Positions 7,501 to 16,336 of a stretch of DNA of 64,000 nucleotides are shown in pieces. The translations under genes were made by a program, and so were the position numbers. The DNA is from Chitinophagaceae bacterium. GTDB lineage: Bacteria; Bacteroidota; Bacteroidia; Chitinophagales; Chitinophagaceae. Every line of letters starts with the position of its first letter. The stretch's first letter is position 1. The notes below the pieces were generated by a model. The model was not told the DNA's origin. It worked only from the letters and a program-made list of their open reading frames with translations, and did no database searches. The stretch lies in assembly GCA_016702745.1 (NCBI GenBank), contig JADJDJ010000001.1, forward strand, positions 310,001 to 374,000. Direction: 5' to 3'.

Positions 7501-9023
7501 CTAAACCCTCCGAACCTAAGAATAAACTTTCTCTCCCCCCGCTCGGCCTTCAATTTAATCAGTTCAATAAATTCTTCTTTCTCCTTCCTCGTCCATATAT
7601 TCATATCCAATGCCATCATCGCCACCAAACTCCATTCTTCGAAAACTTTTTGTATGATGCTGTTTGATACCTTAAATGGAATCCCCCGGCACTGCTTTTT
7701 TAAATATGCCACTGATTGCAAAACAGCCTTATTCCGATCTCCATGAAAATTTTCCTGAATGCCCTCCGTAATCTTCCTGCTAATAACAGCCGCATCAAAA
7801 TCCGGAAAAGCATCTTTATGAAGATCAAGATAAATGGCTGATTTGGTAAAGACCCTTAATGTTTTTACATCTGTCCTATAACTGCGATCCTTTTTTATCT
7901 TTTCCCATTCATTTTTCGCCAGCTGATCAATCACCGGCAACTCAGGCCGGAAACCAGCTTTATAATAAAACCAGAAAGCTCCCGTACGAATGGCTTCCGG
8001 ATTCTGAAAGCCAAACTGATAAGGCTTCACCACGAATTTTTCCGCACCGTAATATTGATGATAGACCCGGATCAATTGCGCCAGTAATAAAGCAGAGGCG
8101 CCACCCCGGAATGCGGGCAGTATATTAATTCCAAACTGCGATCTTTTTCCAAATAACCATCCACCTCCGTAAGCCACCGGAATGCCATTGCTGAAAGCGA
8201 GGTAACCGATATAAGATTCAATGGATTGTCTTCTTTCAGGGATCATGCCATAGAGGGCAATACCCAATCCTTTTTCCAGTTCAAAATAAACCAGCTCATT
8301 GGGATCGGCATAGGTAAAGGGTTCGGTTTCCCGGTACAAAAAAAACAAGGTGGCCCTGGCGGTATCAATCAGGTTTTGTTTTTCGGGAAGAGATAATTGT
8401 TTGGGAGACGGTAATTTTTTTCGGGAAGTGCTCTTGATACTGACTTGCTTTTTTATTACCCGGTGAAATCCTGATTGGGAAACGGGACCTTTTAACATAG
8501 ATACATTCAGTCCCGGATCTGTAATAGTACAACAGATAAATATTTGTAAGGAATGAAAAAGGGTTTCTTTTGCCTGTTCGGTCATATCCGCTGCCGCTAT
8601 CTGTTCCAGTAACCAGTTCAGCATCGAACCGGGAGATTTTCCTTTCAGCAATTCAATTCTTTTCAACAAGTCCAACTCTTCAGCTGAAATTGTATCGTAT
8701 TCACAGCGGGGGAGGATTTGTCTGAATAAGAGCCTGACCAATTCTGCATCGGCAGCGCTGCTCTCTATTTCTATATCTTGAGGAAAGCGTTTGTTTAACC
8801 AACTGACCAGGGCATAACTGAATGAACCGGTAATGACCGAGCCTGGAAGTCCCGCAGTATGTTTGGAATAAGGATTTTTTATTTTTTGTTGTGAGAATTG
8901 AGAGATGGAAAGTTTTGCTTCTTCTGATTCTTGTTTGCCCGTAGGGTAGGCGAGATGAAACAGGAGCTGATCATGTGCCTTTCTGAAAGAGATGGCAGTG
9001 GGGTATGTGTGGGGTTGGTCCAT
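7449..9023 (-). CDS. hypothetical protein with GNAT-like acyltransferase region
   Basis: This is a 524-residue cytoplasmic protein with no signal peptide. The region at about residues 280-380 (VAYGGGWLFGKRSQFGINIL, then a PAFRGGASALLLAQLIR block) looks like the acetyl-CoA-binding core of a GNAT fold. The first 200 residues and the C-terminal part match nothing I recognise. The gene stands alone on the minus strand between repeat blocks. The last 20 or so residues (from RGLTAENGR to RRDV) are encoded by the intergenic repeat: the stop lies within repeat copy three. The substrate is unknown. The ORF is convincing from its length and composition, the function is not. Confidence 0.6.
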   Translation of the reverse strand: MDQPHTYPTAISFRKAHDQLLFHLAYPTGKQESEEAKLSISQFSQQKIKNPYSKHTAGLPGSVITGSFSYALVSWLNKRFPQDIEIESSAADAELVRLLFRQILPRCEYDTISAEELDLLKRIELLKGKSPGSMLNWLLEQIAAADMTEQAKETLFHSLQIFICCTITDPGLNVSMLKGPVSQSGFHRVIKKQVSIKSTSRKKLPSPKQLSLPEKQNLIDTARATLFFLYRETEPFTYADPNELVYFELEKGLGIALYGMIPERRQSIESYIGYLAFSNGIPVAYGGGWLFGKRSQFGINILPAFRGGASALLLAQLIRVYHQYYGAEKFVVKPYQFGFQNPEAIRTGAFWFYYKAGFRPELPVIDQLAKNEWEKIKKDRSYRTDVKTLRVFTKSAIYLDLHKDAFPDFDAAVISRKITEGIQENFHGDRNKAVLQSVAYLKKQCRGIPFKVSNSIIQKVFEEWSLVAMMALDMNIWTRKEKEEFIELIKLKAERGERKFILRFGGFRGLTAENGRKQRWRRDV

Positions 9024-9116
9024 TGGAGTGGCAACTGACTCCTAAGAAAGACTGATATGATATTATATTCATTGATTTGAGGGGAGGGGGGTGATGATTC
9101 TAATCATGGGGTTGTT

Positions 9117-9199
9117 CACCGCGGAGAACGGGAGGAAGCAGAGTTCTCGCAGAGATTTAACCGCTAAGACGCCAAGGCGCTAGGAAACGCAAAGACTAA
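9117..9199. repeat. dispersed intergenic repeat, inverted copy
   Basis: ACCGCGGAGAACGGGAGGAA through GAAACGCAAAG matches the reverse complement of the unit in the 7240-7500 cluster. It fills much of the 343-base gap upstream of the GNAT-like gene. A tandem CGGTCTTCC motif follows at about 9234-9250, echoing GGAAGTCCG at about 7225. Nothing else was recognised in the gap. Confidence 0.65.
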
Positions 9200-9366
9200 G
9201 CGGGACGGCTTAGCTTAAGAGATACTTTCTTTCGGTCTTCCGGTCTTCCGGACTATTCCTAATCCGCTCCATATATTAACCGCAACCTTAATAACAAAAG
9301 AAGCTGCCTCAATAGTTCCATCTCTACTGAGCCAGCCTCTTATATCGAACCGTCCCTGTTACGAAA

Positions 9367-9954
9367 TCAATTGATGACCGCTGTTTCCTGAATTACCTTG
9401 GTGCCGGTATATACCCAGGGCTTTGGGGCAACGGGCTTTTTAGTTTTTGTCTTTGTTTTTTTAGTCACGACTGCTTCTTCTGTAACAACAGGAGCAGTGA
9501 ATGCCACGGCCGGATCCAGGCTGTTATAGGCCTTGCCGATGCAAATGCTGAGCGTGTTTAGTTCCTTATCATAAATTAATGTGCCTTCCGCTACTGCCTT
9601 GCCTTCTGCGTTTTGCTGGGCAGGGATTTTATAAGTAGCCGGTGAACGGGTGAGCAGGGCCTTTACCCTTCCCTGTGGCAAACCTTCTACCCAGATAATT
9701 CCTTTGTTTGATTCGTCGGATGTAATCAGCAGCTTGCCCGCTTCGGGATTCGTACTGGTTTCATATACACCCAGCACGGGGAAGATGCTGCTGGTTGTTT
9801 TGGCAACTGGTGCCGGCAGGATTTTATCCTTGTATTTGGCTGAAATGGAATCTACTGTTGCATTATTCCGGGCCTCCCATGTTTGCTGTGAAAAGACAGT
9901 CAGGCTGCAGAAAGACAATACTATCACACCCACTGATCCAATGGTTTTTTTCAT
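9367..9954 (-). CDS. secreted hypothetical protein
   Basis: This is a 195-residue protein from the ATG at 9952-9954; a longer frame adds 13 residues that would bury the signal peptide. The N-terminus MKKTIGSVGVIVLSFCSLT is followed by VFSQQ, a clear Sec signal with cleavage near the glutamines, so the product should be periplasmic or at the outer membrane. The mature part has a lysine/threonine-rich linker (KKTKTKTKKP) near the C-terminus. I recognise no domain. It is divergent from uvrA, with about 170 bases between the two starts. Confidence 0.6.
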   Translation of the reverse strand: MKKTIGSVGVIVLSFCSLTVFSQQTWEARNNATVDSISAKYKDKILPAPVAKTTSSIFPVLGVYETSTNPEAGKLLITSDESNKGIIWVEGLPQGRVKALLTRSPATYKIPAQQNAEGKAVAEGTLIYDKELNTLSICIGKAYNSLDPAVAFTAPVVTEEAVVTKKTKTKTKKPVAPKPWVYTGTKVIQETAVIN

Positions 9955-10125
9955 AATTCGATTTTTAAATGAATGAATTGGTACTCCCGGCATCAGTTCG
10001 AAATACTGTGCCAGAATGAATTTTTGTGGATAAATAGCGGGAAGCCCTTCATTTCCTATGCACTGGCCTTATTCAGAATCCGCTGCTCTACCATTCTGCG
10101 AATCAGTATCTTCGTCGCAGAATTT

Positions 10126-12993
10126 ATGGCAAAGAGCAGTAAAAAAGAGGCGGTTGTTATTCCCGCAGACAAAGAATCGATCGAAGTATTTGGCGCCAGG
10201 GTGCATAATCTCAAGAATATTGATATTGCCATCCCCCGAAACCAGTTAGTCGTGATCACCGGCATCAGCGGCAGCGGAAAATCTTCCCTTGCCTTTGATA
10301 CCATCTATGCCGAAGGGCAACGCCGCTATATGGAAACTTTCGGGGCCTATGCCCGGCAGTTTATCGGGGATATGGAAAGACCGGATGTAGACAAGATCAC
10401 CGGTTTGTCACCCGTCATCTCCATTGAACAAAAAACCACCAATAAAAATCCCCGCTCCACCGTGGGTACCGTGACCGAGATCTATGATTTCGTCCGACTG
10501 CTCTATGCCCGTATCGGGGAAGCCTACTCCTATAATACCGGAAAGAAAATGGTGAAATGGAGTGAGGAAGAAATTGTCGCCAATATTTTTCAGAAATACA
10601 AGGGAAAGAAAATCGCCCTGCTGGCTCCCATGGTCCGCGGAAGAAAGGGCCATTACCGGGAACTCTTTGAAGATTTAAGAAAGAAAGGATTTTTGAAAGT
10701 AAGAGTGGACGGCGAGATCAAGGACCTGGTTCCCAAAATGCAGGTGGACCGATATGCCATCCATGATATTGAACTGGTGGTGGACAGATTGCAGGTGACC
10801 GCTGATCTGCAGGCCAGACTCAGTCAGAGTGTACAACAAACATTAAAACTGGGAAAGGACCTGATGTTCCTGCAGGTAGAAGAGAAACAGTTTGTACAAT
10901 ATTCCAAACTGCTGATGTGTGAGGATACCGGTATCAGTTACGAAGAACCTTCTCCCAATGCTTTTTCTTTTAACTCTCCTTATGGTGCCTGTCCGGTTTG
11001 TAAAGGACTGGGTAATGTATATACCATCAGCATGGACCTGGTATTGCCTGATCCCTCTCTTTCCGTTAAAGAAGGCGGGATTGCGCCGCTGGGAGAAGAA
11101 AGAGATGCCAGTGTGTTTCAACAAGTGATTGAATTTTCACGCCGGCATAAGATCGGTCTGGATAAACCGGTAAAAGATCTCAGCAAGGCCCAACTTGATT
11201 TGTTATTATATGGTGATAAAGGAATCAGTGCAACGCTTACTGTTGATGATGAGGAGGGGGCAATACCCACTGAATATACCGGCAGTTACGAAGGCATCAT
11301 CCCCATGCTCAAGCGTTGGTTTATTTCTCCGAACAGTACCGACTTCCTGAGGGAATGGGTGGAGAAATATATGCAGCTGGCGACCTGTCATTCCTGTAAC
11401 GGACAAAGACTGAAAAAAGAAAGTCTCTGGTTCCGGGTGAATGGAAGAAATATTGCTGAGCTCTGTCAAATGAATCTCGATAACCTGGCGGCCTGGTTCG
11501 ACGGGATTGAACTGATGCTGGAGAATAAACAGAAGACCATCGCCAAGGATGTATTAAAAGAAATCAGGGAACGCCTGCAATTTTTATTGGATGTGGGATT
11601 GACCTATCTCACTTTGTTTCGTCCGTCCAAATCATTAAGTGGTGGTGAATCGCAACGGATCAGATTAGCCACGCAGATCGGCTCGCAATTACAGGGCATC
11701 ACCTATATCCTCGATGAACCATCCATTGGTTTGCATCAGCGGGATAATCACCGGCTGATCGATGCATTGAAAAATTTAAGAGATATTGGCAACAGTGTGC
11801 TGGTGGTGGAACACGATAAAGACATAATGCTGGCGGCGGATCACCTGATTGATATCGGGCCTAAAGCTGGTTTTCACGGAGGCAGGATTGTGGCGCAGGG
11901 TGATCCGGCTTCGATCCTGAGTCTGGATACATTAACGGCCGGTTACCTGAATGGTCATCACCGGATTGCGGTACCCAAAGAAAGACGAAAAGGGAATGGA
12001 AAATTTCTGGAGTTGAAAGGGGCGGGAGGAAATAATCTCCGGAAAGTGGATGTAAAATTTCCGTTGGGGAAATTCATCGGCGTGACCGGGGTCAGTGGCA
12101 GTGGTAAATCCACCTTGATCAATGAAACTTTGTATCCGATTTTGTCCAAACATGCGTATGATTCTAAAGCCAATCCTTTGGCCTTTCAATCCATCAAAGG
12201 ATTGGAGCATATTGATAAGGTGATTGAAATTGATCAGTCGCCTATTGGCCGGACGCCCCGCAGCAACCCGGCTACTTATTGCGGATTTTTTACAGAGATC
12301 AGGACTTTATTTGCATCGATCCCTGAAGCAAAGATCAGGGGATACAATGCCGGTCGTTTTTCATTCAATGTAAAAACCGGCCGCTGTGATGTCTGTGAAG
12401 GAGGAGGGATGCGGGTGATTGAAATGAATTTTCTGCCCGATGTTTATGTGCATTGTGAAAAATGCAATGGCAAAAGATATAACCGCGAAACCCTGGAGAT
12501 CCGTTACAAAGGAAAATCCATTGCAGATGTACTGGAGATGACAGTGGAAGAAGCCGTTGAATTTTTTCAGCCCGTGCCTTATCTCTATCGCAAGATCAAA
12601 GTGCTGGAAGAAGTGGGGTTGGGCTATATCACCCTCGGGCAATCGGCTGTAACCCTCAGTGGCGGAGAAGCGCAGCGGGTGAAATTATCAACCGAGTTAT
12701 CAAAAAAGGATACGGGTAAAACTTTTTATATCCTGGATGAACCAACCACCGGCCTGCATTTTGAAGATATCCAGCACCTGCTGGATGTATTGAATAAACT
12801 GGTGGACCGCGGGAATACCGTATTGGTAATTGAACATAACCTGGATGTGATCAAAGTAGCCGATCATATCATTGACCTCGGCCCCGAAGGCGGTGATGGC
12901 GGCGGAAGAATTCTCTTCGAAGGAAGTCCGGAAGAGCTGGTGAAGAACAGGGAAAGTTATACGGCACAGTTTCTGAAGCTGGAGTTGGGGTGA
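10126..12993 (+). CDS. uvrA: excinuclease ABC subunit A
   Basis: This 955-residue ATPase is the damage-recognition subunit of nucleotide excision repair. The first Walker A (GISGSGKSS) is at about residues 46-54. The first zinc module carries CPVCKGLGN and CHSCNGQR, and the first ABC signature LSGGESQR is at about 502. The second Walker A (GVSGSGKS) is near 655, the second zinc finger (CDVCEGGG to CEKCNGKR) at about 753-780, and the second signature LSGGEAQR with Walker B YILDEPTTGLH lies near the end. I chose the ATG at 10126 (MAKSSKKEAV) because the 51-residue upstream extension has no family similarity. The gene stands alone, and a hairpin terminator follows. Confidence 0.95.
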   Translation: MAKSSKKEAVVIPADKESIEVFGARVHNLKNIDIAIPRNQLVVITGISGSGKSSLAFDTIYAEGQRRYMETFGAYARQFIGDMERPDVDKITGLSPVISIEQKTTNKNPRSTVGTVTEIYDFVRLLYARIGEAYSYNTGKKMVKWSEEEIVANIFQKYKGKKIALLAPMVRGRKGHYRELFEDLRKKGFLKVRVDGEIKDLVPKMQVDRYAIHDIELVVDRLQVTADLQARLSQSVQQTLKLGKDLMFLQVEEKQFVQYSKLLMCEDTGISYEEPSPNAFSFNSPYGACPVCKGLGNVYTISMDLVLPDPSLSVKEGGIAPLGEERDASVFQQVIEFSRRHKIGLDKPVKDLSKAQLDLLLYGDKGISATLTVDDEEGAIPTEYTGSYEGIIPMLKRWFISPNSTDFLREWVEKYMQLATCHSCNGQRLKKESLWFRVNGRNIAELCQMNLDNLAAWFDGIELMLENKQKTIAKDVLKEIRERLQFLLDVGLTYLTLFRPSKSLSGGESQRIRLATQIGSQLQGITYILDEPSIGLHQRDNHRLIDALKNLRDIGNSVLVVEHDKDIMLAADHLIDIGPKAGFHGGRIVAQGDPASILSLDTLTAGYLNGHHRIAVPKERRKGNGKFLELKGAGGNNLRKVDVKFPLGKFIGVTGVSGSGKSTLINETLYPILSKHAYDSKANPLAFQSIKGLEHIDKVIEIDQSPIGRTPRSNPATYCGFFTEIRTLFASIPEAKIRGYNAGRFSFNVKTGRCDVCEGGGMRVIEMNFLPDVYVHCEKCNGKRYNRETLEIRYKGKSIADVLEMTVEEAVEFFQPVPYLYRKIKVLEEVGLGYITLGQSAVTLSGGEAQRVKLSTELSKKDTGKTFYILDEPTTGLHFEDIQHLLDVLNKLVDRGNTVLVIEHNLDVIKVADHIIDLGPEGGDGGGRILFEGSPEELVKNRESYTAQFLKLELG

Positions 12994-13007
12994 GAAGCGG
13001 ATTTGTT

Positions 13008-13125
13008 TCCCACAAAGACACTAAGAACACAAAGGAGAATCCTAGCGTTTCCTAGCGCCATCGCGTCTTCGCGGTTAAACCTCTGCCCACAGGGCCCTGC
13101 TTTCTCCCGTTCTCTGCGGTTAAAC
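13008..13125. repeat. dispersed intergenic repeat, third location
   Basis: The segment directly after uvrA contains CTAGCGTTTCCTAGCGCCAT, TTCGCGGTTAAAC and TTTCTCCCGTTCTCTGCGG. These match the blocks of the 7240-7500 cluster in the same orientation, with a divergent middle. It lies just before the shared terminator. Confidence 0.65.
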
Positions 13126-13133
13126 ACAATAAA

Positions 13134-13155
13134 AAACCCCGGTATACCGGGGTTT
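13134..13155. terminator. bidirectional intrinsic terminator between uvrA and the membrane protein gene
   Basis: AAACCCCGGTATACCGGGGT and its trailing TT form a perfect 11-bp palindromic stem, with A-rich sequence on one side and TTTCT on the other. It lies between convergent genes and can serve both. Confidence 0.8.
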
Positions 13156-13176
13156 CTACATCTATAGATGAAATTC

Positions 13177-13605
13177 TTATTTTACTTTATCATCGATACT
13201 CTTGGGCACTTTAACGATACCGAGCATGAGCAGTAAACCGATCGCACCGGCAGCCAGTCCGAGGAAGAGGCCAATACCGGGAGACAGTTTAATGTATCCA
13301 CCATATTTTCCGCCACCTACAGTGAGGATACGGATCAGGTAGATCACTGCACCACCTGCCATGGCACCAAAACCACCCAGGGCAAGTTTTTTACCCATGT
13401 CATCGTAACCTTTGGATTTGTCTCCCATGAAACAGGATGCGGCAACAACGCCAACACCTACCAGCACGAGTAAACCCCAGCTGCCAAAGCCATTCTTGGA
13501 GCCGAAGCCACCTAAAGAAAACCAGGGGAGAAGCAGGGAAATAAGGCCTACACCGGCAAGGATCAGAGAATAAAGTTTCGATTTGTGAAATCCTAAATTG
13601 TCCAT
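13177..13605 (-). CDS. small integral membrane protein
   Basis: This is a 142-residue protein from the ATG at 13603-13605 (MDNLGFHKSK); the longer frame adds an unlikely polar extension. About four hydrophobic segments are visible: LYSLILAGVGLISLLLPW, a glycine-rich WGLLVLVGVGVVAASC, LALGGFGAMAGGAVIYLI and a C-terminal GLFLGLAAGAIGLLLML. It is therefore an inner-membrane protein. I recognise no catalytic motif. It is convergent with uvrA and shares the terminator. The upstream gap to the next gene is long and repeat-rich, so it is probably monocistronic. Confidence 0.65.
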   Translation of the reverse strand: MDNLGFHKSKLYSLILAGVGLISLLLPWFSLGGFGSKNGFGSWGLLVLVGVGVVAASCFMGDKSKGYDDMGKKLALGGFGAMAGGAVIYLIRILTVGGGKYGGYIKLSPGIGLFLGLAAGAIGLLLMLGIVKVPKSIDDKVK

Positions 13606-14000
13606 AATAAAGCTTGGTTGATTTTGGTTGGGCCTACTCGTTTGGCTTTTCGGCATTCGCCCCTGTTTTAGGAACAGGTATCCTGGTTAAAGATTTCAGA
13701 ACTAATATAGGACAGTTTTTGCAAAACAATCCAATGCCCGGGAAATATTTTTAAACCGGTTAGTAACAGTAAGTTAATACAAGAATCGGGGGCGGGTGGG
13801 AGGGGGGGGTAAAGAACCCGTTACAGGGGCAGGAAATCATTGAAAAAATCTATCAGTGCCAGGACGGTTAATGCTGGTTTTTTCACCGGATTTGGATTGG
13901 ATCAATTTCCCTGCCTTTTACCAGTAATGCATTAAAATGCGGACCTGGTAATCCTGTGGGGGTTTTAGTTATGGCGATAAAAAGAACTCTGGGTTGGAGA

Positions 14001-14112
14001 GATATTTTGATATTTAGATATTGGGATATTAGGTTTTCGATTCTAATAAAGACATTCAGTATTTCAATATCCCAATATCCCAATATCCCAATATCCTAAT
14101 ATCCTAATATCT
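14001..14112. repeat. inverted arrays of an 8-bp repeat (long hairpin)
   Basis: Four units of GATATTnn at 14001-14032 face six units of (C/T)AATATC(C/T) at 14065-14112. The right array is four CAATATCC, then TAATATCC and TAATATCT. The arrays are largely complementary and could form a long A+T-rich hairpin with a loop of about 32 bases. This is the only structure seen in the 664-base gap 13606-14269 apart from G- and A-rich low-complexity stretches near 13790-13810. Confidence 0.7.
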
Positions 14113-14269
14113 GTCTTTCGTCGTTTCCCGAAAGCGGTGCAGAGAGTAATTAATAAAATTGTATACAAATGAGAGTACCAATAGAGAACGGATTAGGTTT
14201 ATTCAACCAGGTATCAGATTTTATTAAGCTCCCTGCCGCTTCGCGGGTTATCTTGAATTGTGTTTCGGA

Positions 14270-14704
14270 TTAACGGATCTCAAATTTCCCGGCTGCCGTT
14301 TCTTCATCACCGCTGAAGACCCGGTAGATATAGGTACCACGTTTCAGTCCATGAATTTTCTGGTGATCCCTGGGTGCCATTTTAAAATGTTTCATCAGGG
14401 TTCCTTCCAGGTCAAATACATAGAAATCGGTGGTGACTGCATCATTGCCCTTGGCAATTACGTGCATACTTCTTTTAATGGCATCAGGATAGATCTTTAC
14501 CGCATCATTGTTCAGTTTGGTAAAGGTCTTCATGTTGCGCACTTTGTCCTTACTAACCGGTTTTTCTTCTTCTGTCAGTATTGTCAGTGACGGTTTTACG
14601 GGCAATGGTTTTACTTCAGCGGAAACCGGCAGGCAGTACATAGCGCTGAGGCCGGTGGCCATGGCCAGTGCTGCGGTTCTTTTGAAAATGGATTTGTGGT
14701 TCAT
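14270..14704 (-). CDS. secreted protein with C-terminal T9SS-type sorting-like domain
   Basis: This 144-residue protein has a Sec signal (MNHKSIFKRTAALAMATGLS, then AMYCLPVSAEV). After a lysine/proline-rich linker, the last 80 residues resemble a type IX secretion C-terminal domain. A strand starts NDAVKIYPDAIK, then comes FYVFDLEGTLMKHFKM, and a GLKRGTYIYRVFSGDEET turn precedes the final KFEIR. Such domains normally sit at the end of large secreted proteins, so one on such a short protein is notable; it may instead be a free-standing Ig-like periplasmic domain. It is probably in a unit with no close partner: the next gene is upstream, also on the minus strand and 33 bases away. Confidence 0.55.
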   Translation of the reverse strand: MNHKSIFKRTAALAMATGLSAMYCLPVSAEVKPLPVKPSLTILTEEEKPVSKDKVRNMKTFTKLNNDAVKIYPDAIKRSMHVIAKGNDAVTTDFYVFDLEGTLMKHFKMAPRDHQKIHGLKRGTYIYRVFSGDEETAAGKFEIR

Positions 14705-14737
14705 AGTGGTTCGGATTTGGGTGACTGAATGGTGAAC

Positions 14738-15712
14738 TCAGTAATACACCGGGCATTTCAATTGCTTTTTGGCGCGGGCAGTTTCTGAGTTGCTATTAAA
14801 CCTCCAGCCTAACCGAAGATTGCTGGAGAAATAGGCATCATTTTCTTTAGGATCTCCCCTTTGTGTATTGATATACCTCCTGCTCACGGCAGGGTTATAA
14901 AAATTTTCCCGGTAAGAAAGCTGTCTGGCCTGTGCCGCCTGGGTGGCAGGCAGATGGGCATCAAAATAACGGGGGTCAATATACTTGGTACTGACATCAT
15001 CGATATAATCAGTAAAGGTTTTGCGATGCAGGATCTCAAATCCTACATAGAAATTTTCTTTTACATAGTATTTAATACCACCACCCATCGGGATCATCAG
15101 CTGGGTAAGGGCATACTCTTTACGGTCGGGATATTCACTCATTCCCTGACCTTCCAGTTTTAATGGTTTCAGATCCACCCAGGTTTTGGTTCCATTGGAA
15201 GCCACATATTCTCCCTGCGGATTGAAATGAAAAGCACCCACACCGATAAAGCCATATGGACGTAATTTACCCTGCAGGCCATCATACTGTTCTAAAAAAA
15301 CAGTGGGGTAAATTTCCAGTCCTGCATAAGCATCCCATAAATTAGAACGGAATTTCAGGTTACGGTATAACCTGAATCTTTCTGCACCGCCTTTATTAGG
15401 GGCCTGTGCATCATCTCCTTCGAGATAGCCGATATTACCGGCCAACCGAAAGCCAAGCCATTCTACGGGATATACATTGATATAAATCCCTTTCATCAGC
15501 TTGGTCAGTGGCATATCCACGTCTTTGATAAAAGTCTTGCCCTTTCCTTCAGATCCTCCCAGGTCGCCCAGAAAAAAAGAAGGGCCGATGCCAAGTCCTA
15601 CTTCGAACTTGCCATTCCCAAAATGCAATGATTGAGCCTTGCTGTGGATGGATAAAAAGGTGAAAAGACAAATGAGTACGGACAGCCGTACATAGGTAGC
15701 ATTTGTTCTCAT
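14738..15712 (-). CDS. outer-membrane beta-barrel protein
   Basis: This is a 324-residue protein from the ATG at 15710-15712 (MRTNATYVRL). The signal sequence ends in SIHSKAQS. The mature start GKFEVGLGIGPSFFLGDLGG and alternating hydrophobic/aromatic strands are typical of Bacteroidota outer-membrane barrels of the DUF6089 kind. The mature chain holds repeated glycine-aromatic motifs (YGFIGVGAFHF, GGGIKYYVKENFYVGFE) and ends with a strand near LRLGWRFN, compatible with barrel insertion. The function is unknown; a role in envelope structure is likely from the family. The same-strand short secreted protein follows 33 bases downstream and may be co-transcribed. Confidence 0.7.
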   Translation of the reverse strand: MRTNATYVRLSVLICLFTFLSIHSKAQSLHFGNGKFEVGLGIGPSFFLGDLGGSEGKGKTFIKDVDMPLTKLMKGIYINVYPVEWLGFRLAGNIGYLEGDDAQAPNKGGAERFRLYRNLKFRSNLWDAYAGLEIYPTVFLEQYDGLQGKLRPYGFIGVGAFHFNPQGEYVASNGTKTWVDLKPLKLEGQGMSEYPDRKEYALTQLMIPMGGGIKYYVKENFYVGFEILHRKTFTDYIDDVSTKYIDPRYFDAHLPATQAAQARQLSYRENFYNPAVSRRYINTQRGDPKENDAYFSSNLRLGWRFNSNSETARAKKQLKCPVYY

Positions 15713-15873
15713 TGGTATCAGATTTCTGGTTTTTCTCCGGGTTGCCCCGGTTCTTCTATTGGATTTCACCACTAAAGTAGACAAAGGAAAAACCAAATGA
15801 AAAGTAAAAGCCCCGCTTTTTTTGATTTTGCGGGTCTTACTTCATCTTATACTAAGTGATTCTACGGGAAATA

Positions 15874-16335
15874 TTACGAAAGCAGCATTTCTACATGTTC
15901 AATGCCATCTTCCAGGTAGATTTCACTGGTTTGTAAAAAGCCCAGTGACTGGTAAAATTGTAAGAGGTATAATTGGGCACCGATCTTTATGGGTTGCTTT
16001 CCATATAATGCATGTACATGCACAATCGAACGATTCATCAGCTCCCTGCCTAATCCGGTTTTTCTGGCAGCAGTAGCAGTGACTACACGACCAATTGAAG
16101 GTTCATCATAAGCAAGTCCGGGAGGAAGTAATCTGGTATAGGCAAGTAACGAAGGTTGTTCTTCTTTGTTTGCAGGAACTGACCAGCACATCAGGTGAAA
16201 CGAAGCCTGGTCCCGGTTATCCAGATCAGGATACACACAGTTTTGTTCTACCGCGAATACCAGGTTCCGCAATTGCAAGATCGCATAGAGTTCATGCGGA
16301 TTAAGCGCATCAAATTTTTTCAGGATCCATTCCAT
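15874..16335 (-). CDS. GNAT acetyltransferase, ElaA-like
   Basis: This 153-residue cytoplasmic protein starts MEWILKKFDALNPHELYAIL, typical of the ElaA family. The FAVEQNCVYPDLDNRD segment is an ElaA hallmark. The acetyl-CoA site is the IGRVVTATAARKTGLGRELM stretch. The substrate is not known. It ends the rarA-side minus-strand run: its start lies one base after the rarA stop region, so the two genes are probably transcribed together. Confidence 0.8.
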   Translation of the reverse strand: MEWILKKFDALNPHELYAILQLRNLVFAVEQNCVYPDLDNRDQASFHLMCWSVPANKEEQPSLLAYTRLLPPGLAYDEPSIGRVVTATAARKTGLGRELMNRSIVHVHALYGKQPIKIGAQLYLLQFYQSLGFLQTSEIYLEDGIEHVEMLLS

Positions 16336-16336
16336 C

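Noticed and set aside
13883..14083. 66-codon minus-strand frame across the octamer repeats
   Set aside because: It is made largely of repeat sequence with no family similarity or start signal.
14001..14112. CRISPR array
   Set aside because: The units are 8 bases with no spacers and lie in facing orientation. No cas genes are near.
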